Notes under the pieces: model-generated | Database searches by the model: none | Seen by the model: only the letters and a program-made list of their open reading frames with translations | What the model was told of the DNA's origin: nothing | Made by a program: the position numbers and the translations under genes | Source of the DNA: Anaerocolumna cellulosilytica | GTDB lineage: Bacteria > Bacillota > Clostridia > Lachnospirales > Lachnospiraceae | Direction: 5' to 3' | DNA: 64,000 bases | NCBI RefSeq assembly: GCF_014218335.1 | Contig: NZ_AP023367.1 | Location: 4,211,501-4,275,500 of the forward strand | In this document: piece by piece, positions 45,177 to 54,614 of the stretch | Position numbering within the stretch: the stretch's first letter is position 1 | How the letters are laid out: each line of letters begins with the position of its first letter

Positions 45177-46424
45177 TTATTCTTTCGTGTAAATCTCGCC
45201 AGCCCCACTGTTCTTCTTCATATATTTGTCCATTTCATCCGCTACCATTTTGGAATACTTAACTGCTTCCACAACTGTTTTTGCGCCTTGTACCACGTCT
45301 CCGGAAGCAAAGATGCCGGCTCTTGTTGTCTCTCCCTTACCATCCGTTACTACAAGCCCTCTTTCACTTACTTCAATTCCTGAGGTGGTGGTTATAATAC
45401 GATTTCTTGGTCCTTGACTGATGGATATAATAACCGAATCCGCTTCTCTAAAGAAGGTTTCTTCATCCTCCCAGATTACATTTTCATACTCGTCTACCTT
45501 TATCTTACGGAAAACTACACCCTCATCGGTTATTTCAACGGCAGCAGTTTCGTATTCGAATTTTACACCCTCAATGGTTGCATATTCAACTTCTCTGGGA
45601 CTGGCAGAGGCAACCGGAGTTCTTGAGAATACTGTAACATTAGAACTTCCTTTTCTGATTACAGTTCTTGCCACATCCATAGCTGAATTACCGGCACCTA
45701 TAATAATTACATTTTTCCCCAAGTCATACACATCTGGATTTGTAAGATAATTTATGGCAAAGTGAACGTGTCCTAGGGTTTCACCTTTAATTCTTAGACT
45801 GTTAGGCTTCCAGACTCCGGTTCCGATGAATATGGATTTATATCCGTCCTTTATTAAATCATCAATAGTAATACTTAGTCCTATTACAGTATTAGGTCGT
45901 ATTTTTATACCCATCTCCTTTAACTTAACCTTGTAGCGTTCTAATATTGTCTTGGGCAAACGAAAATCTGGTATACCATAGCGAAGTACCCCGCCTATTT
46001 TCTCTTTTCCTTCGAATATAGTAACATCATATCCTTTTGAAGCCAATAAAACAGCAATGGTTATTCCTGCCGGACCAGAGCCGATAATGGCAGATTTCAT
46101 TCCATTTTTCTCTGGAATGTCTATCTTCATTCGGTCAAAATATGCATCAGATATGTAATTTTCAATACTGCTGATGTGCACCGGTGAACCCTTTTTATTT
46201 AAGATGCAATGACCTTCACACTGCTTATCATGGTCACAGATAAGAGAACATACAACGGATAAAGGATTGTTTTTAAATACTTCGTCTCCCGCTTCCAGCA
46301 TCTCCCCTTTTAAAAAGAGCTCTATCATATGAGGAATGGGTGTTTCGATTGGACATCCGATTCGGCATTGGGGTTTTTTACAATTTAAACATCTTTTCGC
46401 TTCATTTACTACATGTATAGGCAT
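45177..46424 (-). CDS. GltD-like NAD(P)-dependent oxidoreductase (glutamate synthase small-subunit family)
   Basis: This 415-aa protein has an N-terminal Cys-rich domain (CLNC ... C ... C, about 12-24 and CSLICDHDKQCEGHC, about 59-73) for two 4Fe-4S clusters, then two dinucleotide folds (IIGSGPAGI near 113 for FAD; IIGAGNSAMDVA near 239 for NAD(P)H), ending in GIFASGDVVQGAKTVVEAV. This matches GltD/DPYD-like electron-input subunits. No glutamate synthase large subunit is adjacent, so it may serve another partner or act alone as an NADPH:ferredoxin-type enzyme. The start has AAAGGAG upstream. Confidence 0.92.
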   Translation of the reverse strand: MPIHVVNEAKRCLNCKKPQCRIGCPIETPIPHMIELFLKGEMLEAGDEVFKNNPLSVVCSLICDHDKQCEGHCILNKKGSPVHISSIENYISDAYFDRMKIDIPEKNGMKSAIIGSGPAGITIAVLLASKGYDVTIFEGKEKIGGVLRYGIPDFRLPKTILERYKVKLKEMGIKIRPNTVIGLSITIDDLIKDGYKSIFIGTGVWKPNSLRIKGETLGHVHFAINYLTNPDVYDLGKNVIIIGAGNSAMDVARTVIRKGSSNVTVFSRTPVASASPREVEYATIEGVKFEYETAAVEITDEGVVFRKIKVDEYENVIWEDEETFFREADSVIISISQGPRNRIITTTSGIEVSERGLVVTDGKGETTRAGIFASGDVVQGAKTVVEAVKYSKMVADEMDKYMKKNSGAGEIYTKE

Positions 46425-46697
46425 TAAATTTCTCCTTTATCTGATATATTTATACGTATCAAAATAAGTGTGAAATGACCTTTATTTCACACTCTGATTA
46501 ATAACAGTACCAAATCTGTAAGCAGATTTGGCATGCATGCATGGGAGCTAGTGAACTTATATCTTAAATTCAATTTAGTGAATTTATATATAAAGAAACT
46601 CTTGATTCTAGTTTAAATGCACAGAGCATAGAAAGCAACAGTTAAATTTAAGAAATATTTTACTTTCACTTATTATCATCGAATCATCTACCAAAAC
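46425..46697. other. Intergenic region with perfect 9-bp hairpin
   Basis: No gene is seen. CCAAATCTG (46510-46518) and CAGATTTGG (46523-46531) form a hairpin with loop TAAG, followed by ATGCATGCATG. The 12-mer TGGGAGCTAGTG at 46542-46553 recurs at 47845-47856 in the ABC exporter leader. Confidence 0.5.
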
Positions 46698-47525
46698 TTA
46701 AACCGGTCTTACCGGAATTGATATCTTAACTACAAATTCATTTGGATCAACCGCAGCAAGATAACTTAGCATATCATTTTCATAAGCATCACCATCTATC
46801 TGCATGTTTTTTTCAACAATATAATCTTTTAGCTTTTCATAGGATTTAGACAATTCTTTATAAGCACCTTTATGAATAACAACTGCATAAGTACCTTTTG
46901 TTTTAATCCGTAAACGGTTGCTTTTCACTTTGTGCTTTATTTTGTTGCTGTAATAATCCGGTTTATCATAAATACCCGTTATTAGGTTATCCAAACTAAC
47001 GATAGCTCCCATAAGTAAATCACAGTCACTGCTTTGTTCATCACAATATTCGAAATGTTCACGTATCTTTTGCAGTTCTTCTTTATCATTGTCATACCCG
47101 GATATTTTAACAACGATAAAATACTCTTCTTCACACTCTTCTATGTAAGGAACACCATATAAAGAGCGTAATGCTTCTTCTGTCTTATCGATAGCGGATA
47201 TTACTTTCTTCCGCATGCGGGTCATTTTTCTTATTTCATCTTTTAACCGCTGCTCTTTTTGTTTTAATATCGCAAGAAAATGATTGGGATTCTGATCCAT
47301 TACGTAATCCTTTATTTCACTTAATGAAGTTCCTGCCTGCTTTAGTATAAAAATCATATCATATAAATAAAACTGTTTGATTGAATAATACCTGTAACCA
47401 TTTGGTTTAACCAGTTCTGGTTTTAGGATTCCTATTTCATCATAATGAAACAGCGTATGCTTGGTAACACCGCATATCTCTGCAAATTCACTTGTTGTAA
47501 AATATTGCTTATTCATACTTGGCAT
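46698..47525 (-). CDS. MerR-family regulator with GyrI-like effector domain (BmrR/Mta-like)
   Basis: About 275 aa. The N-terminal MerR HTH ([30 protein letters not shown], about 6-35, then [10 protein letters not shown]) is followed by a coiled-coil dimerisation helix (about 80-115) and a GyrI-like drug-binding domain (about 120-275). I start at 47525 (MPSMNKQ), with AGAGG seven bases upstream; a longer frame lacks a good site. It is divergent from a heterodimeric ABC exporter whose promoter has the 19-base spacer used by MerR activators, so it very likely activates the exporter on binding a toxic compound. Confidence 0.93.
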   Translation of the reverse strand: MPSMNKQYFTTSEFAEICGVTKHTLFHYDEIGILKPELVKPNGYRYYSIKQFYLYDMIFILKQAGTSLSEIKDYVMDQNPNHFLAILKQKEQRLKDEIRKMTRMRKKVISAIDKTEEALRSLYGVPYIEECEEEYFIVVKISGYDNDKEELQKIREHFEYCDEQSSDCDLLMGAIVSLDNLITGIYDKPDYYSNKIKHKVKSNRLRIKTKGTYAVVIHKGAYKELSKSYEKLKDYIVEKNMQIDGDAYENDMLSYLAAVDPNEFVVKISIPVRPV

Positions 47526-47627
47526 TCTTGTACCTCTAGTAGCCTTCCGGCATTCCTTCTTACCTTTCGGCAAATATATACATTTTTTACTTTTTTATTA
47601 ATTTTATATTCTCATTAATTCTTCATC

Positions 47628-47658
47628 TTGACTTTCGGGTTACACTATACTTTATAAT
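47628..47658 (+). promoter_or_regulatory. MerR-type promoter of the ABC exporter
   Basis: TTGACT (47628-47633) and TATAAT (47653-47658) are separated by 19 bases rather than 17, the hallmark of promoters that MerR-family proteins untwist. The spacer (TTCGGGTTACACTATACTT) should hold the operator. Confidence 0.75.
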
Positions 47659-47799
47659 GACATAGTTGTGCCATATAGTCAAGAGTAACCTTGAACGAAT
47701 CATACTGGATTATGGTGCTGGCTAAATATATCTCTCTAACATAAAGAAATATTTTTGAAAAACTCGTTGCATTTTCAAATTTATCATTGGGGAGCCAGT

Positions 47800-47859
47800 G
47801 TGACAAAAAAATATAATTCTCACCCTGATTTTGGGCAAATGCTTTGGGAGCTAGTGTGA
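47800..47859 (+). CDS. Possible 19-aa leader peptide of the ABC exporter
   Basis: A GTG-start frame, MTKKYNSHPDFGQMLWELV, with GGGGAG seven bases upstream, ends at TGA inside the 5' arm of the leader hairpin. Translation of it would change the folding of the structured element at 47854-47921. Real expression is unproven. Confidence 0.35.
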   Translation: MTKKYNSHPDFGQMLWELV

Positions 47860-47921
47860 AAGAAAATTAACAATACGAAAGGATGCCACATATAAATCTT
47901 TCACACTTATTCATGGTGGCA
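47854..47921 (+). promoter_or_regulatory. Structured leader, copy c of three
   Basis: GTGTGAAAGA (47854-47863) pairs with TCTTTCACAC (47897-47906). The loop has GAAAGGATGCCAC (47877-47889), and GTGGCA (47916-47921) downstream can pair with TGCCAC, giving an H-type pseudoknot or two exclusive hairpins. A further perfect hairpin CGCAGT/ACTGCG (47926-47940) precedes the ribosome site AGGTG. Same core as copies a and b near 4.3 and 6.3 kb. Confidence 0.55.
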
Positions 47922-47960
47922 GTACCGCAGTCGAACTGCGCTATACAATAGGTGTAAACT

Positions 47961-49718
47961 ATGAGTAAATTACTACGTTACTTAAAACCACATAAAAAAA
48001 TACTGGTAGGTGCTATCATATTTTTATTTTTTAATAATTTCAGTGCAATGTTTTTGCCAACACTGACAGCCAATCTCATCAATGTCGGCGTTGCCAACAG
48101 TGACATTGATTATATTTACCGCATAAGTATGCTTATGTTTATTGTTGCTGTTTTAGGCGGATTAAGTTCTATTATCTCTGCTATATTATCATCAAGAGTT
48201 ACGGCTTCCTTTTCAAGAGATTTAAGAGAGGCCGTTTTTATAAAAGCACAGCAGTACTCCTTAAATGATTTTCAAACAATCGGCACAGCTTCTATGATAA
48301 CCCGCTGTACGAATGATATTACCATTATACAAAGGTCGGGAATGATGTTTTTAAGGGTTATACTGCCGGCACCTGTTATGACAGTGGTTGGGCTTACCCT
48401 AGCCTTTAAAACCAATGCAAAAATGGCCTTTTTCTTTGTAGCTGTTATTGTAATTTTCGGAATTATGGCATATATTATAGGCCGTAAAGCAGTTCCTTTA
48501 TTTCGGAAGATTCAGATGAGAATGGACCGGCTGACATATGTCTTACGTGAAGGAATTACCGGCGTTCGCGTTATTCGTGCCTTCAATCGGGAAGAATTTG
48601 AGAAACAAAGATTTAAGGATTCCTGTAAAGATTACAAAGATATCGCTGTTAAAACCAATAAAATATTTGCCATCCTAATCCCTTTTCTTTTCCTTATACT
48701 GGATTTAAGTGTTGCTTCTATCATTTGGTTTGGAGGTATCCAGGTATCAAATGGCTCAATGGAAATCGGCAGTATCTTTGCTCTAATTGAATACCTGACT
48801 ATCATCTTATTTTGTAGTGTCATGGCAGTGATGGGATTTATGGAAATTCCCAGGGCATTAAGTAGTGCTTCAAGGATTAATGAAATACTTAACCTCACTC
48901 CTGAAATAAATGATCAGTCTGTAAACATTACAGAAAACACCCAAAAAGGAACGCTTGAATTCCGTGATGTTATGTTCCAGTATCCCAATGCAGAAGAACC
49001 TGTGTTAAGCCACATTACCTTTACTGCAAAACCCGGACAAACTACTGCAATTATTGGAGGTACTGGCTCTGGTAAATCAACAGTTGCAAATTTAATTCCC
49101 CATTTCTTTCATATTCAAAAAGGGGAAATTCTATTAAACGGTATTAACATAGCAGATTATCCTCAGAAATCCCTCCGAGATAAGATAGGCTTTATTCCTC
49201 AAAAAGCATTTTTATTTAGAGGTACGATTGAAAGCAATATCCGATTTGGAAAAGAGGATGCTACCATGGAAGAAATACAAGCCGCTGCTAAAACTGCTCA
49301 GGCTCATGAATTTATTCTGGGCTTAGAGGATGGTTATAAGTCTTATGTTGCCCAATCAGGTTCTAACCTCTCCGGCGGACAAAAACAAAGGGTCGCTATT
49401 GCTCGGGCACTGCTTAAAAAACCTGAGGTTTATGTATTTGACGACAGCTTCTCCGCCCTTGATTTTAAAACAGATGCTATGTTAAGAAAAGCACTACGTA
49501 ACGAAGTAAAAGAAGCTGCTGTCGTGATTGTAGCTCAGCGAATCAGTACAATTTTAGACGCAGACCAGATTATTGTTTTAGATGAAGGTAAAATGGCAGG
49601 TATGGGCCGTCATGAAGAACTCATGAAAACCTGTACTATATATCAGCAGATAGCTGCTACTCAATTAAGTGAAGACGAATTGTCCAAAAAGGAGGACAAG
49701 GATTATGAAAAAAAATAA
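47961..49718 (+). CDS. Heterodimeric ABC exporter, subunit 1 (degenerate ATPase site)
   Basis: A 585-aa half-transporter: six membrane helices (about 15-300) and an ATPase domain with Walker A GGTGSGKS (about 370-377), signature LSGGQ (about 470) and Walker B VYVFDDSFSALD (about 490-501). In Walker B the catalytic Glu is replaced by Asp, as in the non-hydrolytic site of BmrC/TM287-type heterodimers. It exports drugs or lipids with the second subunit, whose start it overlaps by 14 bases. It is controlled by the divergent MerR regulator and a long structured leader. Confidence 0.94.
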   Translation: MSKLLRYLKPHKKILVGAIIFLFFNNFSAMFLPTLTANLINVGVANSDIDYIYRISMLMFIVAVLGGLSSIISAILSSRVTASFSRDLREAVFIKAQQYSLNDFQTIGTASMITRCTNDITIIQRSGMMFLRVILPAPVMTVVGLTLAFKTNAKMAFFFVAVIVIFGIMAYIIGRKAVPLFRKIQMRMDRLTYVLREGITGVRVIRAFNREEFEKQRFKDSCKDYKDIAVKTNKIFAILIPFLFLILDLSVASIIWFGGIQVSNGSMEIGSIFALIEYLTIILFCSVMAVMGFMEIPRALSSASRINEILNLTPEINDQSVNITENTQKGTLEFRDVMFQYPNAEEPVLSHITFTAKPGQTTAIIGGTGSGKSTVANLIPHFFHIQKGEILLNGINIADYPQKSLRDKIGFIPQKAFLFRGTIESNIRFGKEDATMEEIQAAAKTAQAHEFILGLEDGYKSYVAQSGSNLSGGQKQRVAIARALLKKPEVYVFDDSFSALDFKTDAMLRKALRNEVKEAAVVIVAQRISTILDADQIIVLDEGKMAGMGRHEELMKTCTIYQQIAATQLSEDELSKKEDKDYEKK

Positions 49719-51477
49719 GAAAGGGACTATTATACGATTATGTTCCTATTTTCATGGATTAGGGGTTAAGATGTTATTTATCTTTATCACTTCCATATTA
49801 AGTTCGGTTTTTTTTATTGCTACACCGATATTTTTGGGAAAAGCACTGGACCAGCTTGCAGACGGTATCAAAACTGCTGTGACCCTGGGTACACGTTTTC
49901 ATGTAAACATCGAAACGATGGGTGGTATTTTCCTAATTCTCATCACCCTTTATGTACTTAGCTTTCTTTGTAATTATATAGCAAGTTATCTGATGTCTTT
50001 CATTTCAGAAAGTGTAACCTTGAATATGCGTACAGCACTAAGCGACAAGCTTCACAAACTCCCACTGCGCTTTTATGACTCGACAGAACGTGGCGATATT
50101 TTAAGCCGTGCAACTAATGATATAGAAAAAGTTGCAGATTCTTTGCGAGAAGGTTTTAACCGGTTAATTGGTTGTACTGTTACCATTATAGGTGCAGTCA
50201 TAATGATGTTAGCTATCAGCCCCTCCTTATTTTTGATTGCGTTTTTGACCATAGGTACCGCAACCATTGTAACCATAATGATAGCAAAAAAATCCAGGCG
50301 ATATTTTTTAAACTACCAGACTTCCCTGGGTGAATTAAATGCCAATATTGAAGAGGCTTTTACCGGTCAGTTAGTTATCAAAGCCTTTAATCATGAAGAA
50401 AATGCCATCGATAATTTCAGAAAAATCAACCAGGAATTGTACAAACACAGCAACTACTCCCAAATAGCTCAATTTGTTGTGGCACCTTCCGTTCGTTTTA
50501 TAAACAATATAGGTTATATCGCGATTGCAGTTATGAGCGTGTTTTCAATTATACAAGGGAGACTTTCCATTGGTGCTGTACAGGCATTTATACAGTATAC
50601 AGACAAAGCCTCCGAACCGGTTATAGAATGTTCCCAGATCATTAGCTCCATGCAATCAGCTGTGGCTGCTTCACAACGTTTCTTTGAAATTATGGATGAA
50701 TTAGATGAGGTACCGGATTCTGTTCAAACAGAGGTTCTTCCATCCGTTCAAGGTAATGTATGCTTTGAACATGTAAGATTCGGGTACAGTGACGACCATA
50801 TCTTAATGAAGGATGTAACCATTCAGGTACAAGCCGGCGACCGGATAGCAATTGTTGGACCTACCGGTGCTGGTAAGACAACTCTAGTCAATCTGCTCAT
50901 GCGTTTTTATGATATACAAGGCGGCAGAATAACTATTGATGGAATTGACATAAAAGATATGTCCCGCAGAGAACTTCGGAGTAAATTCGGTATGGTTCTA
51001 CAGGATACCTGGTTATTTAGCGGCAGTATAGGGGAAAACATTGCATACAGTAATTTTAATGTTAGCAAAGAAGAAATTATTGCAGCAGCTAAATCAGCGC
51101 GAGCCGACCATTTTGTCAGAACACTACCTGATGGCTATAATACACTGCTTTCAGAAGATGGTTCTAATATCTCCGGGGGGCAGAAACAATTATTAACTAT
51201 AGCAAGAGCTATTTTAGCTGACCCTTCCATTCTAATATTGGATGAAGCGACTTCTAGTGTGGACACCCGTACTGAGGTTGAAATTCAAAAAGCAATGAAC
51301 AACCTGATGAAAGGGCGAACCAGCTTTATTATAGCACATAAATTGTCCACTATCCGGGATGCTGATTTAATTCTTGTTATGCAGCAGGGTACGATTATAG
51401 AACAAGGCACCCATAACGAACTGCTGGGGCAAAAAGGGTTTTACGAAAAATTATATAACAGCCAATTTGCAAGATAA
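49705..51477 (+). CDS. Heterodimeric ABC exporter, subunit 2 (canonical ATPase site)
   Basis: About 590 aa with six membrane helices, a longer extracellular loop than subunit 1, and a full ATPase: Walker A GPTGAGKT (about 389-396), signature ISGGQ and Walker B LILDEATSSVD with the catalytic Glu. I start at 49705, preceded by AAGGAGGAC, which overlaps subunit 1 by 14 bases and implies coupled translation. The pair resembles BmrCD/LmrCD multidrug exporters. Confidence 0.94.
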   Translation: MKKNKKGTIIRLCSYFHGLGVKMLFIFITSILSSVFFIATPIFLGKALDQLADGIKTAVTLGTRFHVNIETMGGIFLILITLYVLSFLCNYIASYLMSFISESVTLNMRTALSDKLHKLPLRFYDSTERGDILSRATNDIEKVADSLREGFNRLIGCTVTIIGAVIMMLAISPSLFLIAFLTIGTATIVTIMIAKKSRRYFLNYQTSLGELNANIEEAFTGQLVIKAFNHEENAIDNFRKINQELYKHSNYSQIAQFVVAPSVRFINNIGYIAIAVMSVFSIIQGRLSIGAVQAFIQYTDKASEPVIECSQIISSMQSAVAASQRFFEIMDELDEVPDSVQTEVLPSVQGNVCFEHVRFGYSDDHILMKDVTIQVQAGDRIAIVGPTGAGKTTLVNLLMRFYDIQGGRITIDGIDIKDMSRRELRSKFGMVLQDTWLFSGSIGENIAYSNFNVSKEEIIAAAKSARADHFVRTLPDGYNTLLSEDGSNISGGQKQLLTIARAILADPSILILDEATSSVDTRTEVEIQKAMNNLMKGRTSFIIAHKLSTIRDADLILVMQQGTIIEQGTHNELLGQKGFYEKLYNSQFAR

Positions 51478-51541
51478 CCATTCTTTTTTTTAGAGTGGAT
51501 TGGTATTTTAATAACTTACACTAAGTATAAATATAAGCAGT

Positions 51542-51589
51542 AAAAGCTTAATGACGTATTTTGTATACACAAAAAGTCATTAAGCTTTT
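51542..51589 (+). terminator. Terminator of the ABC exporter operon
   Basis: AAAAGCTTAATGAC (51542-51555) pairs perfectly with GTCATTAAGCTTTT (51576-51589), followed by a T-rich sequence. Confidence 0.8.
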
Positions 51590-51669
51590 CTAAATTTTGG
51601 CTATTCCGTATAACTTTATAGCATTGGTTTTTTATATTCTATTCATATTCGTTGCTTGACTCATATTTG

Positions 51670-52311
51670 TTAAAACTGGTCAATTACCAAAACTGCCTCT
51701 AATTCCGGCGTTCCTTCTGCCAAACCAATTGCATATATGGAATATAGAGTATCTTCTTCTAAATCTAAATCAGAGACTGTAAGTGCTACAACATCGGTTC
51801 CTGCTACTCGCACCTCTAAAGTATAATCTCCGGGAGAAACTTCAATATACTGAGTCATTTGCTTATAGGATACATCCGGTAATAAAACAGTGCCATCCTG
51901 AAGCGTTATATCAACTGCCGGAGCATCCGGTGATAAGTGTACAAATCTAACCTTGGCATTACCGCTACTCGGATTCGTCATATTGTCAGGAATAGATAAA
52001 AGTCCTAAATCCTCCAAAGTTCCCACTGCTGCTATAGTAGCCATGGTATCATCTGTTACCATGAACATATTACTTACTAATGGATTATCTCTTGTTCCTG
52101 CTTCATAAAGGGTTATTCTATAATTATTATTAGGAACAGGTAAATACTCTGTATACTCTCCATAAGTCAAATCTCTGACCAAAAGTGTATCATTGGCATA
52201 GACATCCACATTAGGAGCATCCGCAACGGCATGAAAAACTCTTAGATTTCCCGTTCGGTTTTGCAAATAACTCATCTTGGGATAACTGGTATATCTGGTA
52301 TAGTAATGCAT
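51670..52311 (-). CDS. DUF4397 domain protein
   Basis: This 213-aa protein contains two beta-sandwich repeats, about 20-110 and 115-205, each with the DUF4397 pattern RVFHAVADAPNVDVYAND / RFVHLSPDAPAVDITLQD and LLxDLxYxxxTxYxxVxxGxY. No signal peptide or sortase motif is seen. DUF4397 proteins are often surface-associated and of unknown function. The gene stands alone; two Tyr-rich residues near the N-terminus (MHYYTRYTSYPKMSY) are unusual. Function unassigned. Confidence 0.85.
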   Translation of the reverse strand: MHYYTRYTSYPKMSYLQNRTGNLRVFHAVADAPNVDVYANDTLLVRDLTYGEYTEYLPVPNNNYRITLYEAGTRDNPLVSNMFMVTDDTMATIAAVGTLEDLGLLSIPDNMTNPSSGNAKVRFVHLSPDAPAVDITLQDGTVLLPDVSYKQMTQYIEVSPGDYTLEVRVAGTDVVALTVSDLDLEEDTLYSIYAIGLAEGTPELEAVLVIDQF

Positions 52312-52422
52312 GAATCGACCTCATAATATTGTTCATTCTACAATATATGTAGTGATTGTGTTTTTGTTCAAAGAATAACTGACTCTCTCCTCTTATCTTA
52401 AGAACACAAACTTAAAATATAT

Positions 52423-53478
52423 CTATCTAAGAAAAAAACCAGAGGCATAGTAATATTCTTCTGCATTACTTTTCGTCAGCATGTGTATTTCTCCCGTAAG
52501 CGCAAGACTTTTACCGCTTATTTTATATTGATATAATTTCTCTTGACTCATAATATAAAGGTCATCACCCTCTATGTTCATTTGTAGAATGGGGTGTTCT
52601 AGATTTATAGTGTTCATCGTTTCTTTTTTTGTGTTATAAAAAGTGAGTTGATTCCCTTCAAAAGTAACTAAATTGCAATGGGCTATAACTAAAAATTCGT
52701 TGTATGGAATAATATCTGATGGGTAAGCCGTTTTCAAATCAATATCTTTAACAGTCAGATTCTTAGTGGAAATAGCACTTATTAAGGTACCAGGTTGATC
52801 ATATTGATTCATAGGACTGGAGAAGTATACGACATCCCCGACCAACGCCGTTTTGTAATGACTGCTTCCACTCTTACTGATATTAATAGTCTTAAGTACA
52901 TTTAACTCCATGTCTAAAAGGTACAGAAATGAAACTAATGAGTTCTCTTCTCTTTTCGTCCCAAATGCCAGAAGCTTATCGCCTGCGAGTTCAAGCTTAC
53001 TAATATAAATATCTATAAAAGCTTTTTCAATAACTTCCTGACTTTGTTTATGACAACGATTGATGTATGAATTTCCGTTATAGGTGTTACATGTAAAAAT
53101 GTAATCGGCATTTGCTGAAAGACTATTCATCGCCAACTGATCTATAGTATATTCCTTTGTGTCACCATTTGTTAAATCTAGTTCCAAAACCATCTTAAGG
53201 TCTTTTTCATTAGCTAATCCCTGAGGAATGGTATACAGTTTATCTTCGAATATTATAGGATTATAAAATATATTTCCCATACTTCCAAAAGGTAATTCTT
53301 GTGTATATACTTTTTGAAGCTCCTGATTATAATATGTTATAACACTGTCATTATCCTGGCCTGTCGTTTCTATAATGCCAAATTTGTAATCTCCTGCAAA
53401 CTTCTCTGTGTTTCTTTTACAGCCTGTCAGGAAGCCAATGACAAGTATGAAAAGGAGGGTTAATCTAATCCATACCAT
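52423..53478 (-). CDS. Putative lipoprotein, beta-propeller-like
   Basis: A 351-aa protein with lipobox FLTGC (Cys20). The mature part shows repeated strand patterns (DYKFGIIETTGQDNDS, LTFYNTKKETMNTINLEHP, LYQYKISGKSLALTGEI) consistent with a WD/YVTN-like propeller. No catalytic motif is seen and I do not recognise the family. It probably sits on the outer membrane face as a binding protein. AAGGAG is upstream of the ATG. Confidence 0.75.
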   Translation of the reverse strand: MVWIRLTLLFILVIGFLTGCKRNTEKFAGDYKFGIIETTGQDNDSVITYYNQELQKVYTQELPFGSMGNIFYNPIIFEDKLYTIPQGLANEKDLKMVLELDLTNGDTKEYTIDQLAMNSLSANADYIFTCNTYNGNSYINRCHKQSQEVIEKAFIDIYISKLELAGDKLLAFGTKREENSLVSFLYLLDMELNVLKTINISKSGSSHYKTALVGDVVYFSSPMNQYDQPGTLISAISTKNLTVKDIDLKTAYPSDIIPYNEFLVIAHCNLVTFEGNQLTFYNTKKETMNTINLEHPILQMNIEGDDLYIMSQEKLYQYKISGKSLALTGEIHMLTKSNAEEYYYASGFFLR

Positions 53479-53561
53479 ATTTCTTCTCCTTCCTATTATT
53501 TTTATGTTAACTTAAAAGGATTCGGTAAAAGATTAGACCATCTACACCTTAATCCTTAAAC

Positions 53562-53607
53562 GGCTGTTACATATTCTTTGATAATGCTTTAGAATCATGT
53601 AACAGCC
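53562..53607. terminator. Terminator between the lipoprotein and amidase-like genes
   Basis: GGCTGTTACAT (53562-53572) pairs perfectly with ATGTAACAGCC (53597-53607). Similar arms occur at 61224-61315. Confidence 0.7.
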
Positions 53608-53656
53608 AGGTAATATAAGTAAATAATTTGTTTTAATTATATATAGTTACTCTGTA

Positions 53657-54316
53657 CTATTTCTTATAAATTGTACGGGTACTAGCGGATTGCACTAATT
53701 CTATGGGATGAATTGCAGTAAGGAATGAACTGGTGTCAAGATTTATCCCGTAATTGTCTAAATATGCGGCATAAACCAGCTGGGAACAATAGAACTTAGA
53801 TCTGGTGTTCTTATCCAGGTAATTAAAATTATAAGGTTTGCCGATTTGTTTGTAGCTCCAATTAGCAGCTGCAGTGTCCTGTGCTGCTGTGGTACCGATA
53901 ACCGTTACACCATAACAGGAATTCCTGGTAGTATTCCAATCGTTTGGACCGGTTGTTACACCTTTCGATAAGGCTTCCACGACTGTAGATGATGTCCAGA
54001 TAATTGCAGCATGTCCTGTAGGAATAATCCCTTTTAATTTGTCCTCGGTCACCAGAATAACACCGCTTCTGGTGGGATATGTGCCGGTAGATGACTGCGT
54101 ACTTTTACTTAATGTTCCATAAGCAGAAGTATGTTTACTGTCAGCATATACTTTTTGACTCCTTGCACTCTCAAACTGCTTATCAAGCTCTTCCTGAGTA
54201 AATATTTCCTCCGGATTCTTGTAGTAAGAAGCTGCGGAAGTAATTGCTTGTACAGAAAATACTAAAGATAATGCAGTTACTGCTATAACTGCTTTTTTGA
54301 TGATTTGCTTTTTCAC
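53657..54316 (-). CDS. Secreted YiiX/permuted NlpC/P60-like amidase
   Basis: This 219-aa protein has a signal peptide (about 1-29, AITSAAS) and a permuted papain-like amidase fold, with the His in GHAAIIWTS (about 101-109) and the nucleophile Cys in KFYCSQLVYAAYL (about 170-182). Related enzymes cleave peptide or amide bonds in cell wall or proteins. It is predicted to be exported. GGAGGGG precedes the start. It has its own hairpin downstream. Confidence 0.82.
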   Translation of the reverse strand: MKKQIIKKAVIAVTALSLVFSVQAITSAASYYKNPEEIFTQEELDKQFESARSQKVYADSKHTSAYGTLSKSTQSSTGTYPTRSGVILVTEDKLKGIIPTGHAAIIWTSSTVVEALSKGVTTGPNDWNTTRNSCYGVTVIGTTAAQDTAAANWSYKQIGKPYNFNYLDKNTRSKFYCSQLVYAAYLDNYGINLDTSSFLTAIHPIELVQSASTRTIYKK

Positions 54317-54614
54317 TTGTTCCCCTCCTATTATATTGAATTATTTATATCTACTTACATTACCCTCTAATTGACTGCATCCCATTAATTGTAAATACTT
54401 TATCATGATATACATATTTTGTAAACAATTACTTGTATCTATATGTAAAAAAAATATGTTTACAGAATATTATTGTATGCCCTCTTCATGAATATACTAT
54501 AGAAAATATATGTTAATACCTCATTAATAAAATGTAAATATTTGTTATTTTGTACAAAAAAATACCCGGCAAACTACCTATTTGTTTGCCGAGTAAGTAA
54601 ATTACTTAATACAT
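54317..54614. other. AT-rich intergenic region
   Basis: About 300 bases with no gene seen. It ends in the terminator at 54567. Confidence 0.6.
54567..54591 (-). terminator. Terminator after the DUF4358 gene
   Basis: CGGCAAAC (54567-54574) pairs with GTTTGCCG (54584-54591). On the minus strand a run of T (TATTTTTTTG) follows, a classical intrinsic terminator 24 bases after the stop. Confidence 0.8.

Noticed and set aside
47914..47928. GGTGGCAGTACCGC resembles a T-box antiterminator sequence
   Set aside because: There is a two-base insertion in the core, no stem I, AGTA or specifier loop was seen, and the gene is an exporter rather than an amino-acid gene. The GTGGCA is better explained by pairing with TGCCAC.
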